A stretch of DNA of 64,000 nucleotides from Couchioplanes caeruleus (GCF_003751945.1 NZ_RJKL01000001.1:6262001-6326000); one strand, 5' to 3'. Counted from the stretch's first letter, positions 8,173-17,422 are shown. The notes: generated by a model from the sequence alone, not told the origin. Program-made: numbers and translations.

Positions 8173-10254
8173 GTGGCCGATGGTCGATGTCCGACCGACC
8201 GGGCGGCGCCCGCCGACCCGGTGTCCACCCTGGACGCGCGCGGGCTCGGCGCGGCCGCGGACGATCCGCCCGCGGTCCACTACGACGACGAGGAACGCCC
8301 CGCGCGCACCCTCCGCGGTCCGGCCGGCCTCGTCGTCGCCGGCGTGGCCTTCGCGGTCGCACTCCTGGTGCTCTGGCAGGTCTTCCGGCCGCTCGCCCAG
8401 GGCAGCCAGTTCTATCTGATCGTCTTTCTGTCCGGCACGCTCCCGCTGACCTTCCTCGCCTATCGCAGCGGCCTCTCACGCCCTCGGCCGCGGTGGTCCT
8501 CGCCAGACCGGCCCACGGTCGCCGACTGGATCCTCTCCGCCGTCACGCTGCTGGTGTGCCTCTACCCGCTCAACCCGCTGACCGGTGGCTACGACGCCTT
8601 CCTCGACCGCCAGGGCCTCCTCGACACCCCCGACGTCATCGCCGGCGCCATCCTGCTCGCCCTGGTCGTCGAGGCCTGCCGGCGCACGACCGGACTCGCC
8701 CTGCCGATCGTCTGTCTGGCCTTCCTCGCGTACGGGTACTACGGCGGTCTGCTGCCGCAGACCTGGGCCGTCGCCCACTCAGGACTGGACTTCGCGCAGA
8801 TCGCCGACGCGCTGTTCAACTCGGGCAGCGGGTTCTACGGCACCCCGCTGGACGTCGCCGCCACGTACATCGTGCTCTTCACGATCTACGGTGCCGTCCT
8901 CGACCTCTCCGGGGCGAGCCGCTTCTTCGTCGACCTCTCCGTCGCCGCGTTCCGCAAGTCGCGCGGCGCCGCCGGGCGCACCGCGGTCGCCGCGGGCTTC
9001 CTGCTCGGCACGGTGTCCGGGTCCGGGACCGCGACCGCCGTCAGCGTCGGCGCCGTGACCTGGCCGATGCTGCGTCGAGCCGGCTATCCGAGGGAGCAGG
9101 CCGGCGGGATGCTGGCCGCGGCCGGCGTCGGCGCGATCCTCTCCCCGCCGACGCTGGGCGCGGCGGCCTTCATCGTCGCCGAATATCTCCACGTCTCCTA
9201 CCTGACCGTCCTGGGCTGGGCGATGATCCCCACGGTCCTCTACTACGCGGGCATCCTGCTCGCGGTCGAGATCGACGTGCGACGGTTCGGGGTACGCGCC
9301 GTGGACGCGCCCGCGACAAGTGCGCTCCGGCTGCTCGGCAGGTTCGGCTATCACTTCTCGTCGCTCGTACTCATCGTGGTGCTCCTGGCGCTCGGGCAGA
9401 GCGCGACGCGCGCCGTGGTCTATGCCACCGCTCTGGCCGCGGCGCTCTCCTTCCTCGACCGTCGCGCCTGGCTCACTCCGCGGCGGGTGTTCACCGCACT
9501 GTCGGCGGGTGTGCGGGGAGTGCTGCCGGTGGTCGCCGTCTGCACCGCGGCCGGCATCATCACCGCGACCACCACGAAGACCGGCCTCGGCGCCCAGCTC
9601 GCGTCGCTGCTGGTGAGCGGCGCCCGCGCGCTCACCGACGATCCGGCTGCGGTGCTCGCGCTCACGGTCCTGCTGGCCGCGGTCGCGCTCGCCCTGCTCG
9701 GCCTGGCCGTGCCGGTGACGGCGAGCTTCATCATCGGCTGGGTGATCATCGGGCCCGCACTGCTCCAGCTCGGCGTCCCCGCGCCGGCGGCCGCGATGTT
9801 CGTCTTCTACTACTCGGTGCTCTCCGAGGTCACGCCGCCGACCGCGCTGGCGGCGGTCGGTGCGAGCGCGATCACCGGAGGCCGCACGGTGCCGACGATG
9901 TGGCAGGCCCTGAAGTACGCGCTGCCCGCCTTCCTCGTGCCGGCCGCCTTCGTCCTCACCGGACCGGGGGAGTATCTGCTCGCCCGCGGCCCGGTCGCGG
10001 GCGTCGCGGGGGCGACCGCCGTCGCGCTGCTCGCCGTGGCCGGGCTGGCGGTGGCGACCGGCGCCTGGGTGCCCGGGATCGGTCCGGCGGGCCTGCCCAG
10101 CCGCGTCCTCGGTGGCCTCGCCGCTCTGCTCCTGCTGTATCTGGCACCACCGACGATCGTGGCCGGGCTGGCGGCTCTTGCCCTGGCCGCAGGCATCGCT
10201 TTCGTGCAGCACCGCCGTTCGGGTCGGCGAACTATCAGGGAGGCAGTCTCATGA
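8173..10254 (+). CDS. TRAP transporter fused permease (TAXI type)
   Basis: This 693-residue polytopic membrane protein belongs to the 4TM/12TM fused TRAP permeases. An N-terminal soluble stretch of about 45 residues leads into roughly 15 or more hydrophobic helices. The M-domain signature GTVSGSGTATAVSVGAVTWPMLRRAGYPREQAGGMLAAAGVGAILSPP is present and diagnostic. It takes up organic acids using an ion gradient together with a periplasmic-type binding protein. The stop overlaps the start of the TAXI binding lipoprotein (ATGA), confirming a two-gene operon. The GTG start is the best available, but the first 40 residues are not well supported. Confidence 0.92.
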   Translation: MADGRCPTDRAAPADPVSTLDARGLGAAADDPPAVHYDDEERPARTLRGPAGLVVAGVAFAVALLVLWQVFRPLAQGSQFYLIVFLSGTLPLTFLAYRSGLSRPRPRWSSPDRPTVADWILSAVTLLVCLYPLNPLTGGYDAFLDRQGLLDTPDVIAGAILLALVVEACRRTTGLALPIVCLAFLAYGYYGGLLPQTWAVAHSGLDFAQIADALFNSGSGFYGTPLDVAATYIVLFTIYGAVLDLSGASRFFVDLSVAAFRKSRGAAGRTAVAAGFLLGTVSGSGTATAVSVGAVTWPMLRRAGYPREQAGGMLAAAGVGAILSPPTLGAAAFIVAEYLHVSYLTVLGWAMIPTVLYYAGILLAVEIDVRRFGVRAVDAPATSALRLLGRFGYHFSSLVLIVVLLALGQSATRAVVYATALAAALSFLDRRAWLTPRRVFTALSAGVRGVLPVVAVCTAAGIITATTTKTGLGAQLASLLVSGARALTDDPAAVLALTVLLAAVALALLGLAVPVTASFIIGWVIIGPALLQLGVPAPAAAMFVFYYSVLSEVTPPTALAAVGASAITGGRTVPTMWQALKYALPAFLVPAAFVLTGPGEYLLARGPVAGVAGATAVALLAVAGLAVATGAWVPGIGPAGLPSRVLGGLAALLLLYLAPPTIVAGLAALALAAGIAFVQHRRSGRRTIREAVS

Positions 10255-11243
10255 GGAAGACACTCGCACTGACCGCCGTCGGCGTGCTCGCGCTCGCCGG
10301 CTGTGGCGGCAAGCAGGACGCGGCCGGTACGGACACCGGCGGCGCCGTCACCTGCGATGTCGGCTCCGACACCCGGATCGGCATCGCGACCGGCAACGCC
10401 ACCGGTGTGTACTTCGCGCTGGGCAACGCCTATGCGGAGCAGATCAACGCCGGCGGCGGCACGGTGCGCGCGACCGCCTCCGAGACCGGCGCCTCCGTGC
10501 AGAACATCCAGCAGCTCGTGGCCGGCGAGTTCGACGTGGCCTTCTCGCTGGCGGACAGCGCCGCCGACGCGGTCAGCGGCACGAACAGCTTCACCGCCGC
10601 CCAGCCCGTGCAGGCCCTGGCCCGCATCCACACCAACTACACGCAGGTCATCGTGCGCAAGGCGGCCGGCATCACCGACGTGGCCGGGATGCGGGGCAAG
10701 CGGGTCTCGACCGGCTCGCCCAAGTCCGGCACCGAGGTCATCGCCCAGCGAGTGCTGACCTCGGCCGGACTCGACCCCGCCAAGGACGTCCAGGCCCAGC
10801 GCCTCGACCTGACGAAGACCGTCGACGGGATGAAGGACGGCTCCATCGACGCGATGTTCTGGTCCGGCGGCCTGCCCACCCCGGGCATCACCGATCTGCT
10901 GACCACCGCGGGCGACAAGGTGCAGTTCCTCGACATCACCCCGGTCCTGCCCGCCCTCAAGAAGATCAATTCCGTGTACGAGCAGGGCACGATCCCCGCG
11001 GCGACGTACCGCACGCCCGCCGACGTGGCGACCGTCGTGGTGCCGAACCTCCTACTGGTCCGCGACAACCTCGACGCCGACGTGGCCTGCGTCCTCACCA
11101 GGACGCTCTTCGAGAAGCAGCCGCAGCTCGCCCAGGCCAACGCCGCCGCCAAGGAGATCGCTCCGGGCAAGGCCCGCCAGACGGCCCCCGTGCCCCTGCA
11201 CCGCGGCGCCGCCAAGGCCCTCGACGACCTCGGCGCTCCCTGA
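10251..11243 (+). CDS. TAXI family TRAP transporter solute-binding lipoprotein
   Basis: The 330-residue protein has a lipoprotein signal ending LALAGC, so Cys18 should carry lipid. The mature part shows TAXI features: IGIATGNATGVYFALGNAYAEQIN at the start of the ligand-binding fold, ETGASVQNIQQLVAGEFDVAFSLADSA, and GMRGKRVSTGSPKSGTEVIAQRVL. It captures a substrate outside the membrane for the permease encoded directly upstream. The ATG sits in an ATGA overlap with that gene and has AGGGAGG a few bases upstream. Known TAXI substrates include glutamate and other carboxylates; this one is not assigned. Confidence 0.92.
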   Translation: MRKTLALTAVGVLALAGCGGKQDAAGTDTGGAVTCDVGSDTRIGIATGNATGVYFALGNAYAEQINAGGGTVRATASETGASVQNIQQLVAGEFDVAFSLADSAADAVSGTNSFTAAQPVQALARIHTNYTQVIVRKAAGITDVAGMRGKRVSTGSPKSGTEVIAQRVLTSAGLDPAKDVQAQRLDLTKTVDGMKDGSIDAMFWSGGLPTPGITDLLTTAGDKVQFLDITPVLPALKKINSVYEQGTIPAATYRTPADVATVVVPNLLLVRDNLDADVACVLTRTLFEKQPQLAQANAAAKEIAPGKARQTAPVPLHRGAAKALDDLGAP

Positions 11244-11304
11244 CCGTCGCGGCGTGGGGGGCCGGGTCCCGCGTGCTGTCCGCCGCGCGGCGTCGTGGCG
11301 TGTG

Positions 11305-12693
11305 TCAGTCGGTGGTCAGGTCGGTGCCGGCGGCCAGGGTGGTGGCGAGGGCCATCAGGCCGACGCTGTTGGAGCCCTTGAACAGCACCACGTCGCCGGG
11401 CGCAAGCTGTTCGGCGAGGGCCTCGCGGGCGGCGTCCCGGTCGGGGACGTGCCGCGTGGCCACGCCGCGCTCGGCGGCGGCCCGGCCGAGCTGCGCCGCG
11501 TCGTCGTTGCCGACCGTCAGCAGCCAGTCGACGCCCACCTCGGCGGCGACGGCGCCGACGCCGACGTGGTCGGCGGTCGACGTCTCGCCCAGTTCGTTCA
11601 TCTGGCCGAGCACCGCGACCGCCCGGCGCCCGGCCGCCAGCTTGGTCAGCGTCCGCAGGGCGGCGGTCATGGAGACCGGGCCGGCGTTGTAGGCGTCGTT
11701 GATCACCGTGAACCCGGCGGGACTCTCCACCACCTGCATCCGTCCCTCCGACACCGGCGCGGCCGTGGACAGCGCCTGGGCGATCAGCGCGAGGTCGTCG
11801 GTGAAGTGCAGTGCCACCGCGGCGGCGGCGAGAGCGTTCGGCACGAGATGCTCGCCGACCAGGCGCAGCGCCACCTTCGCCGCACCGGCGGGCGTGCGCA
11901 GCGTGAACGACGCCCGCCCGGTCCCGTCGACCTCGACCGACTCCGCCCGGACCGTCGCCTCGGCGCCGAGACCGAAGGTGACGACCTCGGCGGCGGTCCG
12001 GCCCGCCATCGCCGCCACCATGGGATCGTCGGCGTTGAGGACGGCCGCCCCGTCCGCCGCGAGCGCCTCCACCAGCTCACCCTTGGCCTTGGCGATGGCC
12101 TCACGGCTGCCGAACTCCCCGAGGTGGGCGGTCCCCACATTGAGGACGACACCGACATGCGGGCGTACGAGCGACGTCAGGTACGCGATGTCGCCGACGT
12201 GGCGCGCACCCATCTCCAGCACCAGGAACCGTGAGTCCGCGGTGACGCGCGAAACGTTCTCCGGCATGCCGCTCTCACTGTTGCGATTGCCGGGCGGCGC
12301 GGTCGTCGGGCCGAGGCTGGACAGCACCTGTCCGATCAGATCCTTGGTCGTGGTCTTGCCGACGGACCCGGTCACGCCGACGACGCCGAGGCTCGGCACC
12401 CGCGCGACGATGGCCGTGGCCAGCCGGCCGTACGCCGCCAGCGTGTCCTCGACGACGATGGCGGGAACCCCCAGCGGCCGCGCCGCGAGCACCACGACGG
12501 CTCCGGCCTCGATCGCCTGAACGGCGAAATCGTGGCCGTCGACCCGCGCGCCGGGCAGGGCGACGTACAGGCCGCCCGGCTCGACGACCCGCGAGTCGAA
12601 CGTGCAGAGGCCGGTCACCTGGGCCTGCGGGTCGGCATCGTGCAGGGTCCCACCGACCGCGGCGGCAATCTCAGCAAGCGTCAAAGGCAGCAC
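11305..12693 (-). CDS. murF: UDP-N-acetylmuramoyl-tripeptide--D-alanyl-D-alanine ligase
   Basis: The 462-residue protein is a Mur ligase of the MurF branch. The N-terminal substrate domain contains TFDSRVVEPGGLYVALPGARVDGHDF, and the ATP-binding loop GVTGSVGKTTTKD lies at residues 106-118. The central domain has GNRNSESGMPENVSR and LEMGARHVGDIAYL, and NDAYNAGPVSM marks the C-terminal domain. It adds D-Ala-D-Ala to the UDP-MurNAc tripeptide in peptidoglycan synthesis in the cytoplasm. It lies outside any visible dcw cluster, so a second copy elsewhere is possible. It is convergent with the TRAP operon. Confidence 0.93.
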   Translation of the reverse strand: MLPLTLAEIAAAVGGTLHDADPQAQVTGLCTFDSRVVEPGGLYVALPGARVDGHDFAVQAIEAGAVVVLAARPLGVPAIVVEDTLAAYGRLATAIVARVPSLGVVGVTGSVGKTTTKDLIGQVLSSLGPTTAPPGNRNSESGMPENVSRVTADSRFLVLEMGARHVGDIAYLTSLVRPHVGVVLNVGTAHLGEFGSREAIAKAKGELVEALAADGAAVLNADDPMVAAMAGRTAAEVVTFGLGAEATVRAESVEVDGTGRASFTLRTPAGAAKVALRLVGEHLVPNALAAAAVALHFTDDLALIAQALSTAAPVSEGRMQVVESPAGFTVINDAYNAGPVSMTAALRTLTKLAAGRRAVAVLGQMNELGETSTADHVGVGAVAAEVGVDWLLTVGNDDAAQLGRAAAERGVATRHVPDRDAAREALAEQLAPGDVVLFKGSNSVGLMALATTLAAGTDLTTD

Positions 12694-12775
12694 GCTGGCA
12701 CGTTACCGCCCCGGCCGGCCGGGTATCGCACCGCTCCATCCGGCCGGGTGTCGTACCGGCCCGGCCGAGGGGTCA

Positions 12776-12817
12776 TCAACTTTTGTTGACGGGGAGATCG
12801 CTATCAACTAAAGTTGA
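12776..12817. promoter_or_regulatory. Paired palindromic operators before a helix-turn-helix gene
   Basis: Two 14-bp palindromes, TCAACTTTTGTTGA (12776-12789) and TCAACTAAAGTTGA (12804-12817), share the arms TCAAC-N4-GTTGA. They sit 28 bp apart, centre to centre, on similar helix faces. The second ends four bases before the GTG of the helix-turn-helix gene. This is a strong operator candidate for autoregulation of the helix-turn-helix/Clp-N pair. Binding by that gene product is inferred from position only. Confidence 0.7.
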
Positions 12818-12821
12818 CGAC

Positions 12822-13031
12822 GTGATCGATCGTGTGGAGGTCCCGGAGCCGGACGACCCCGAGGCAGCTCTGGCCGCCGTCGTGGCCCTGCGGCGACTGG
12901 CCAACCAGCTCGAACGCGCCGCCGTCGCGCACGCGCTGCGCGACGGATGGACCTGGGCCCAGATCGGTCAGGCGCTGGGCGTGAGCGCCCAGGCCGCCCA
13001 CAAGAAGCTGGCGCCCAAGAAGGGGGCGTAA
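12822..13031 (+). CDS. Small helix-turn-helix protein
   Basis: The start is set at the GTG directly after the second palindrome, giving 69 residues; an upstream in-frame ATG would translate through the operators. An acidic N-terminus is followed by AALAAVVALRRLANQLERAAVAHALRDGWTWAQIGQALGVSAQAAHKKL, a helix-turn-helix in which WAQIGQALGVSAQAAHKKL is the turn and recognition helix. Such proteins are commonly encoded before Clp-N domain proteins in actinobacteria, as here (39-bp gap). It is probably the DNA-binding regulator of this pair. Confidence 0.8.
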   Translation: MIDRVEVPEPDDPEAALAAVVALRRLANQLERAAVAHALRDGWTWAQIGQALGVSAQAAHKKLAPKKGA

Positions 13032-13070
13032 GCCGACGCGTTCGCGTCCTGAACCGAAGGGAACCATCCC

Positions 13071-13571
13071 GTGGCACTGCTGCATGCCCTGAAGGACGTT
13101 CGGACCATCAAGACTCTGCTCACCCGCGCCGGAGCCGAGGCCGTGCGCAGCGGCGACGACCTGCCCGGCCCGGAACACCTGCTGCTGTCCGCCCTCGCAC
13201 TGCCCGACGGCACGGCCGCCGCGGCCTTCACGCACCTCGGGGTGGATCCCGGTGACTTCCGGACGGCCGTCGACCGGACCCACCGGGACGCACTCGACCA
13301 CCTCGGCCTCACCGTCGGCGACGGGCTCGACGACCTGCCCGGCGCGGACACCCCGGCCGGCCCCTACCGCATGACCGCATCCGGACAGCAGGCGTTCCAG
13401 CGAGCGGTCACGCTGTCGAAGGAAACCAAGCCGTCACTGCTGCGCGCCGCCCACATCGTCATCGCCGTCTGCGAACAGGGCCGCGGCACCGTCGCCCGAG
13501 CACTCCAGACCCAGGGCATCGACCGCATCCACCTGGCCGCCGCCGCCCGAGAGGCACTAGCCACCCCCTGA
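13071..13571 (+). CDS. Clp N-terminal (Clp R) domain protein
   Basis: The 166-residue protein consists of the double helical repeat that forms the N-domain of ClpA/ClpC (LLTRAGAEAVRSGDDLPGPEHLLLSALAL, then RAVTLSKETKPSLLRAAHIVIAVCEQ), with no AAA+ module. An AAGGGA site precedes the GTG start. Stand-alone Clp R proteins may act as adaptors or substrate-recognition parts for ClpC. Here the gene is the partner of the upstream helix-turn-helix gene. The precise role is unknown. Confidence 0.85.
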   Translation: MALLHALKDVRTIKTLLTRAGAEAVRSGDDLPGPEHLLLSALALPDGTAAAAFTHLGVDPGDFRTAVDRTHRDALDHLGLTVGDGLDDLPGADTPAGPYRMTASGQQAFQRAVTLSKETKPSLLRAAHIVIAVCEQGRGTVARALQTQGIDRIHLAAAAREALATP

Positions 13572-13788
13572 CGCCGCACGGCTCAGGCGGAAGCCCGTCC
13601 GCCGCCTGCACATTGGTGGCCGGCGGCCGGCGCCTGCATATCGGTGGGCCGGCGGCCGGCGGGCCGCGATCTGGTGGCGGAGCCGGCTCCCGTGCCGCGG
13701 CCGGTGACGGTCGTCGGCGGATGGGCTGAGACCGCGTGCGGGTGATCGCCCGGGCGTCGGTCGGGGACTGGACCGGTATGGTGCGTCG

Positions 13789-14592
13789 ATGGAACGCACC
13801 GCGTTGGTCACCGGGGCATCGTCGGGCATCGGCCGGGCCACGGCGGCCCTGTTGGTGGCGCATGGTTATCGGGTGTGGGGGACCAGCCGCAGCCCGGAGA
13901 CCCTTGCGCCGGAGCAGCGGGCCGCCGGCGTCGACTACCTGGCGCTCGACCTGACCTCGGAGGAGTCGATCGAGGCTCTGGCCGATCGGCTGTCCGGGGT
14001 CGACGTCCTGGTCAACAACGCCGGGGAGAGCCAGTCCGGCCCGTTCGAGGAGCTGCCCGGCGACGCCCTGCGACGGCTGTTCCAAGTCAACGTTCTCGGC
14101 CCGGTGCGGCTGGCTCAGCTCGCCCTGCCGGGCATGCGGGAGCGGCGCCGCGGCCGGGTTGTCATGGTGGGTTCGATGCTCGCGTCGTTTCCCCTCGCCT
14201 ACCGCTCCTCGTACGTCGCGACGAAGGCGGCACTGAAGGGCTTCAGCGACGGGGCGCGCCACGAGTGCTCTCCCTTCGGGGTCTGGGTGACCACTGTGGA
14301 ACCCGGATCGATCAACACTGGCATCAGCGAGCGCCGCACCCGGTACGTGGCCGCGGACTCCCCGCATCGCCGCGATTTCGAGACGATGCTGGCCGCCCTC
14401 GACCGCAACGAGCGTGCCGGGATCTCCGCGGACCGCGTCGCCCAGGCCGTCGTCAAGGCGATCGAGGCACCGCGGCCGAAGCCGCTCTATGCCGTGGGCA
14501 GCAACGCTTCGCTGGTCTTCGCCCTGCGCCGGGTCCTGCCGGCAACGGTCGTCGAGAAGATGGTCCACCGCAGGCACGACCTGACCCGCTGA
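13789..14592 (+). CDS. SDR family oxidoreductase
   Basis: The 267-residue SDR starts MERTALVTGASSGIGRATAALLVAHGYRVWGTSR, with the nucleotide-binding turn TGASSGIG at about residue 8. VNNAGE, VGSMLASFPLAYRSSYVATKAALKGF (catalytic Ser, Tyr and Lys) and VEPGSINTGI follow. The arrangement resembles classical SDRs acting on sterol or retinoid-type ketones and alcohols, but the substrate is not assignable. It is monocistronic, and the 217-bp gap before it holds short GC-rich direct repeats around GGCCGGCGGCCGGCG and no gene. Confidence 0.88.
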   Translation: MERTALVTGASSGIGRATAALLVAHGYRVWGTSRSPETLAPEQRAAGVDYLALDLTSEESIEALADRLSGVDVLVNNAGESQSGPFEELPGDALRRLFQVNVLGPVRLAQLALPGMRERRRGRVVMVGSMLASFPLAYRSSYVATKAALKGFSDGARHECSPFGVWVTTVEPGSINTGISERRTRYVAADSPHRRDFETMLAALDRNERAGISADRVAQAVVKAIEAPRPKPLYAVGSNASLVFALRRVLPATVVEKMVHRRHDLTR

Positions 14593-14640
14593 GCGGAGCA
14601 AGCCGGATCATGTCGGCCCATGATCGTTTGAAGATGCCGC

Positions 14641-15096
14641 CTAGGGAAGGTCGCTGTTGCCGCCGAGGTTACTGATCATCCTTCGCAGGACGTTCAGGCC
14701 GGCAACGTACTCATCGGTCTCGATGCCGCCGTGTGTCCGCTGGTGGACCTTCTGACTACGGGCTGCCGCGCGTCGGCGACCGGCCTCTCCGGCCTCGGTG
14801 AGGGCGAGGCGGCCGTCGGCCTGCGTGACCCATCCGCGAGCGGTCAGGTCGGCGTAGATGACCTCGAAGTCGAGGCCCTGCCTGTCGAACGGGGAAAGCC
14901 TGGCGGTGAGGGCGGCGCGGGTCCACTCGCCGGGGGCGCCGGCGACGTGGTTGAGGATCCACCAGTGCGGTTGGGTGAGTTCTTCCTCGCCGAGGGCGGC
15001 GCGGATGCTCCCGATGATGAGCTCGTTGGCGACGCCGGTCCAGTAGCCGATGGGCTGGGCGGCGAGTTGCTCCCGGGGGTATTCCCTGATCGTCAT
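14641..15096 (-). CDS. MarR-like winged-helix regulator
   Basis: This is a protein of about 151 residues starting MTIREYPREQL; a TTG seven codons upstream is an alternative start. An N-terminal helix (QPIGYWTGVANELIIGSIRAALGEEELTQPHWWILNHV) and a wing region (LDFEVIYADLTARGWVTQADGRLALTEAGEAGR) match the MarR fold. MarR proteins repress nearby genes and let go on binding small phenolic or oxidised ligands. The closest neighbour is the fatty-acid desaturase gene on the same strand, whose control is possible but unproven. Confidence 0.75.
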   Translation of the reverse strand: MTIREYPREQLAAQPIGYWTGVANELIIGSIRAALGEEELTQPHWWILNHVAGAPGEWTRAALTARLSPFDRQGLDFEVIYADLTARGWVTQADGRLALTEAGEAGRRRAAARSQKVHQRTHGGIETDEYVAGLNVLRRMISNLGGNSDLP

Positions 15097-15267
15097 GTTC
15101 GGACCGTAGGAGTTCAAGGTGAGTTGAGGTCAACCCGGCGGCAGGATCGTTCTGCGGACCGGGCGCCGCGCGGAGCCGGGCTACGACAGGACCGCCACGT
15201 CCTGCCATGCCACACCACCATCGCCGCTCTACTCCATGGATCGAACCCCTTGGAGATGAGTCTCGGC

Positions 15268-16287
15268 TCAGGGGCGTAGGGGTGCGCCGACCTCGTGCAG
15301 GTGGCGGAGTGCGATGCCGTACGACCTTGCCAGGCTCGTCATCTCGTAGGGGACGCCGATCTCCGCGCAGTACGCCTGCACGATCGGCTGGGCTCGGCGC
15401 AGGTTCGGCGTCGGCATCGCCGGGAAGAGGTGGTGCTCGATCTGATAGTTCAGGCCGCCGAGTGCCATGTCCGTGAGGCGTCCGCCGCGGACGTTGCGGG
15501 ACGTCAGCACCTGCTTGCGCAGGAAGTCCTCGTCGCCGGTGGGGTGGGGCATCCCCTTGTGGTTGGGTGCGAACGTCATGCCCAGGTAGACGCCGAAGAG
15601 GGCCTGGTGCACCGCGACGAACGCCAGCGCCTGCAGAGGGCTCAGCACGAGCACCAGGGCGCACAGATAGCCGGCGACGTGCGCTCCCATCAGGGCACCC
15701 TCGAGGGCGCGGTGCTTGACGGTGCCCGTACGCAAGGCCTTGATGCTGTCCTTCCTGAGGCTCAGGCCGAGCAGCGTGAGCAGGGGAAAGAACAGCCAAG
15801 CCTGGTGGCGGGTGAGCCACCGGTCGAAGCGTCCCCGGCGGGCCGCCGCCGCCTCGGCCGACCACACCAGGACCGCCGGGGCGACGTCCGGGTCGAGGTC
15901 GTCGTGGTTCGGGTTGGCGTGGTGCCGGGTGTGCTTGTCCATCCAGTAGCCGTAGCTCATGCCGACGGCGAGGTTGCCGGCGATCCTTCCGGCGCGGGCG
16001 CTCGGCCCGGCGGTGCGGAAGACCTGCCGGTGCGCGAGGTCGTGGGCGACCAGGGCCACCTGGGCGAAGGTCACCGCGAGGAAGGCGGCCACGGCCAGCG
16101 TCCACCAGGAGGCGCCGACCAGGAAGAACGCGGTCCAGCCGCCGATGAGCATGAGGCCCACGACGCTGAGGCGTACGGCGTAGTAGCCGGGCTTGCGGTC
16201 GAGGAGGCCCGCCCGGCCGATCCGCCGGGCGAGCACTGCGAAGTCGCTGCCGGCCGTCGTCGCCGGCCGTTCGATCGTCGTCGTCAT
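15268..16287 (-). CDS. Membrane fatty acid desaturase
   Basis: The 339-residue protein has the three histidine boxes of diiron acyl desaturases: HDLAH, HTRHH (in DKHTRHHANPNHDDLDPD) and QIEHH (in GGLNYQIEHHLFP). Hydrophobic segments flank them (RLSVVGLMLIGGWTAFFLVGASWWTLAVAAFLAV; LEGALMGAHVAGYLCALVLVLSPLQALAFV). The QxxHH third box groups it with delta-5/delta-6-type or DesA3-like front-end desaturases. It should introduce a double bond in membrane acyl chains using O2 and an electron carrier. A MarR-like gene lies downstream on the same strand. Confidence 0.92.
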   Translation of the reverse strand: MTTTIERPATTAGSDFAVLARRIGRAGLLDRKPGYYAVRLSVVGLMLIGGWTAFFLVGASWWTLAVAAFLAVTFAQVALVAHDLAHRQVFRTAGPSARAGRIAGNLAVGMSYGYWMDKHTRHHANPNHDDLDPDVAPAVLVWSAEAAAARRGRFDRWLTRHQAWLFFPLLTLLGLSLRKDSIKALRTGTVKHRALEGALMGAHVAGYLCALVLVLSPLQALAFVAVHQALFGVYLGMTFAPNHKGMPHPTGDEDFLRKQVLTSRNVRGGRLTDMALGGLNYQIEHHLFPAMPTPNLRRAQPIVQAYCAEIGVPYEMTSLARSYGIALRHLHEVGAPLRP

Positions 16288-16318
16288 GCCTCAAGGCTTC
16301 CGGGACGCGGGCCCTGCG

Positions 16319-17422
16319 TCAGGAGTGCAGGCCCCCGAACAGTGGTAGGGACAACCCCACCCCGGTACCCCGACCACCGAGGTGCAGGCGGGCCACCCGG
16401 CCTTGTTCGCCGGACGCCCAGCACGCCCCGCCGGCGCACCGCACCGCATCGAAGCTCCCCTGGTCGAACTCCGTCCACGTGCGCCCGCCGTCGCGGCTGA
16501 TGTCGCTGCCGGTCGGACCCACCGCGAGCACCGTCGCGCCGCGGGCCCAGGCCGCTCCCGAGCGGTATTCGCCGGGCTCCTCGCGGGCCGAAGCCCAGGT
16601 CCGGCCGCCGTCGCGGGTGGTCGCCGCCGCGTCCGGCGCGGTGTCCGGCGCGGCGTAGTCACCGCCGACCGCGACGCCGTGCCGGGGGTCGCGGAACGCC
16701 AGGCTGTAGACGCCCGCGCTGGGCCCGCTCGGGATGCCGCCGTCGGTGACCTGCCAGGTGTGTCCGCCGTCGGCCGTCGCGAAGACGCGGGCGCGCTCGG
16801 CGCCGCCCGTGGCGAACCAGGCGCGCCCCGCGCCCCGCCGGTCCGCGGTGACCAGGCAGGTGCCGCTCGCCGCGAAGGCGAACTCACCGGGCAGCGCATC
16901 CGGCATGCCCGTGCCGGAGCGCACCTGCCAGGTGCGGCCGCCGTCGGCTGTCGCCAGGATCCGGAACTTTCCGCCGACCGGATCCGACAGGGCCAGGCCG
17001 TGGTGGCGGTCGAGGAAGGTCACACAGTCGTAGAACGCCGCCGGGTCGTCGTTGCGGAAGGTCTCGGTCCAGGTGGTGCCGCCGTCGTCGGTCGCGTACA
17101 GGCGGGACTGCTCGCCCTCGCCGATGGTCAGGGCCACCGCGTGGTCCGCGTCGAAGGCCTCGATGTCGCGGAACTGCAGGTCGGCCGTGCCCGGCGGGTC
17201 GACGCGCTGCCAGGTGCGGGCGCCGTCGACCGTGCGCATAACGGTCCCGCCGGAACCCGCCACCCAGGCCACCGAGTCGCTGACCGGGGCCAGGCCGCGG
17301 AAGCGGGCGGTGACGCCCGTCTCGGAGAGCCGCCACGTCGGCGCCGGGACGCCGGTGCTGAAGCCGCTGCTACCGGCGAGGGCGGCCAGGGCGAGGGTGG
17401 CCATCGAAAGCTTTCGAATCAT
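16319..17422 (-). CDS. Secreted BNR/sialidase-type beta-propeller protein (Ycf48-like)
   Basis: The 367-residue protein has a short N-terminal signal-like segment (LSMATLALAALAGSSGFS). Behind it come repeated D-G-G-x-T-W motifs: TVDGARTWQRV, TDDGGTTWTET, ATADGGRTWQV, ATADGGHTWQV, TTRDGGRTWAS and SRDGGRTWTEF. These are BNR or Asp-box repeats of a beta-propeller, related to the YCF48/Hcf136-like proteins annotated as oxidoreductases in actinobacteria. No catalytic residues of sialidases are evident. The role is unknown, probably extracytoplasmic binding. Confidence 0.82.
   Translation of the reverse strand: MIRKLSMATLALAALAGSSGFSTGVPAPTWRLSETGVTARFRGLAPVSDSVAWVAGSGGTVMRTVDGARTWQRVDPPGTADLQFRDIEAFDADHAVALTIGEGEQSRLYATDDGGTTWTETFRNDDPAAFYDCVTFLDRHHGLALSDPVGGKFRILATADGGRTWQVRSGTGMPDALPGEFAFAASGTCLVTADRRGAGRAWFATGGAERARVFATADGGHTWQVTDGGIPSGPSAGVYSLAFRDPRHGVAVGGDYAAPDTAPDAAATTRDGGRTWASAREEPGEYRSGAAWARGATVLAVGPTGSDISRDGGRTWTEFDQGSFDAVRCAGGACWASGEQGRVARLHLGGRGTGVGLSLPLFGGLHS

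Noticed and set aside
4975..8280. Single 1101-codon minus-strand reading frame
   Set aside because: Only its last 515 codons are a protein (PhoD); the rest is the antisense-like or out-of-frame reading of two other real genes (188-residue protein and the phosphatidyltransferase).
8187..10250. Long plus-strand frame preceding the TAXI binding protein
   Set aside because: It is the +1-type shadow of the TRAP permease and extremely Arg-rich; the lipoprotein signal begins at 10251.
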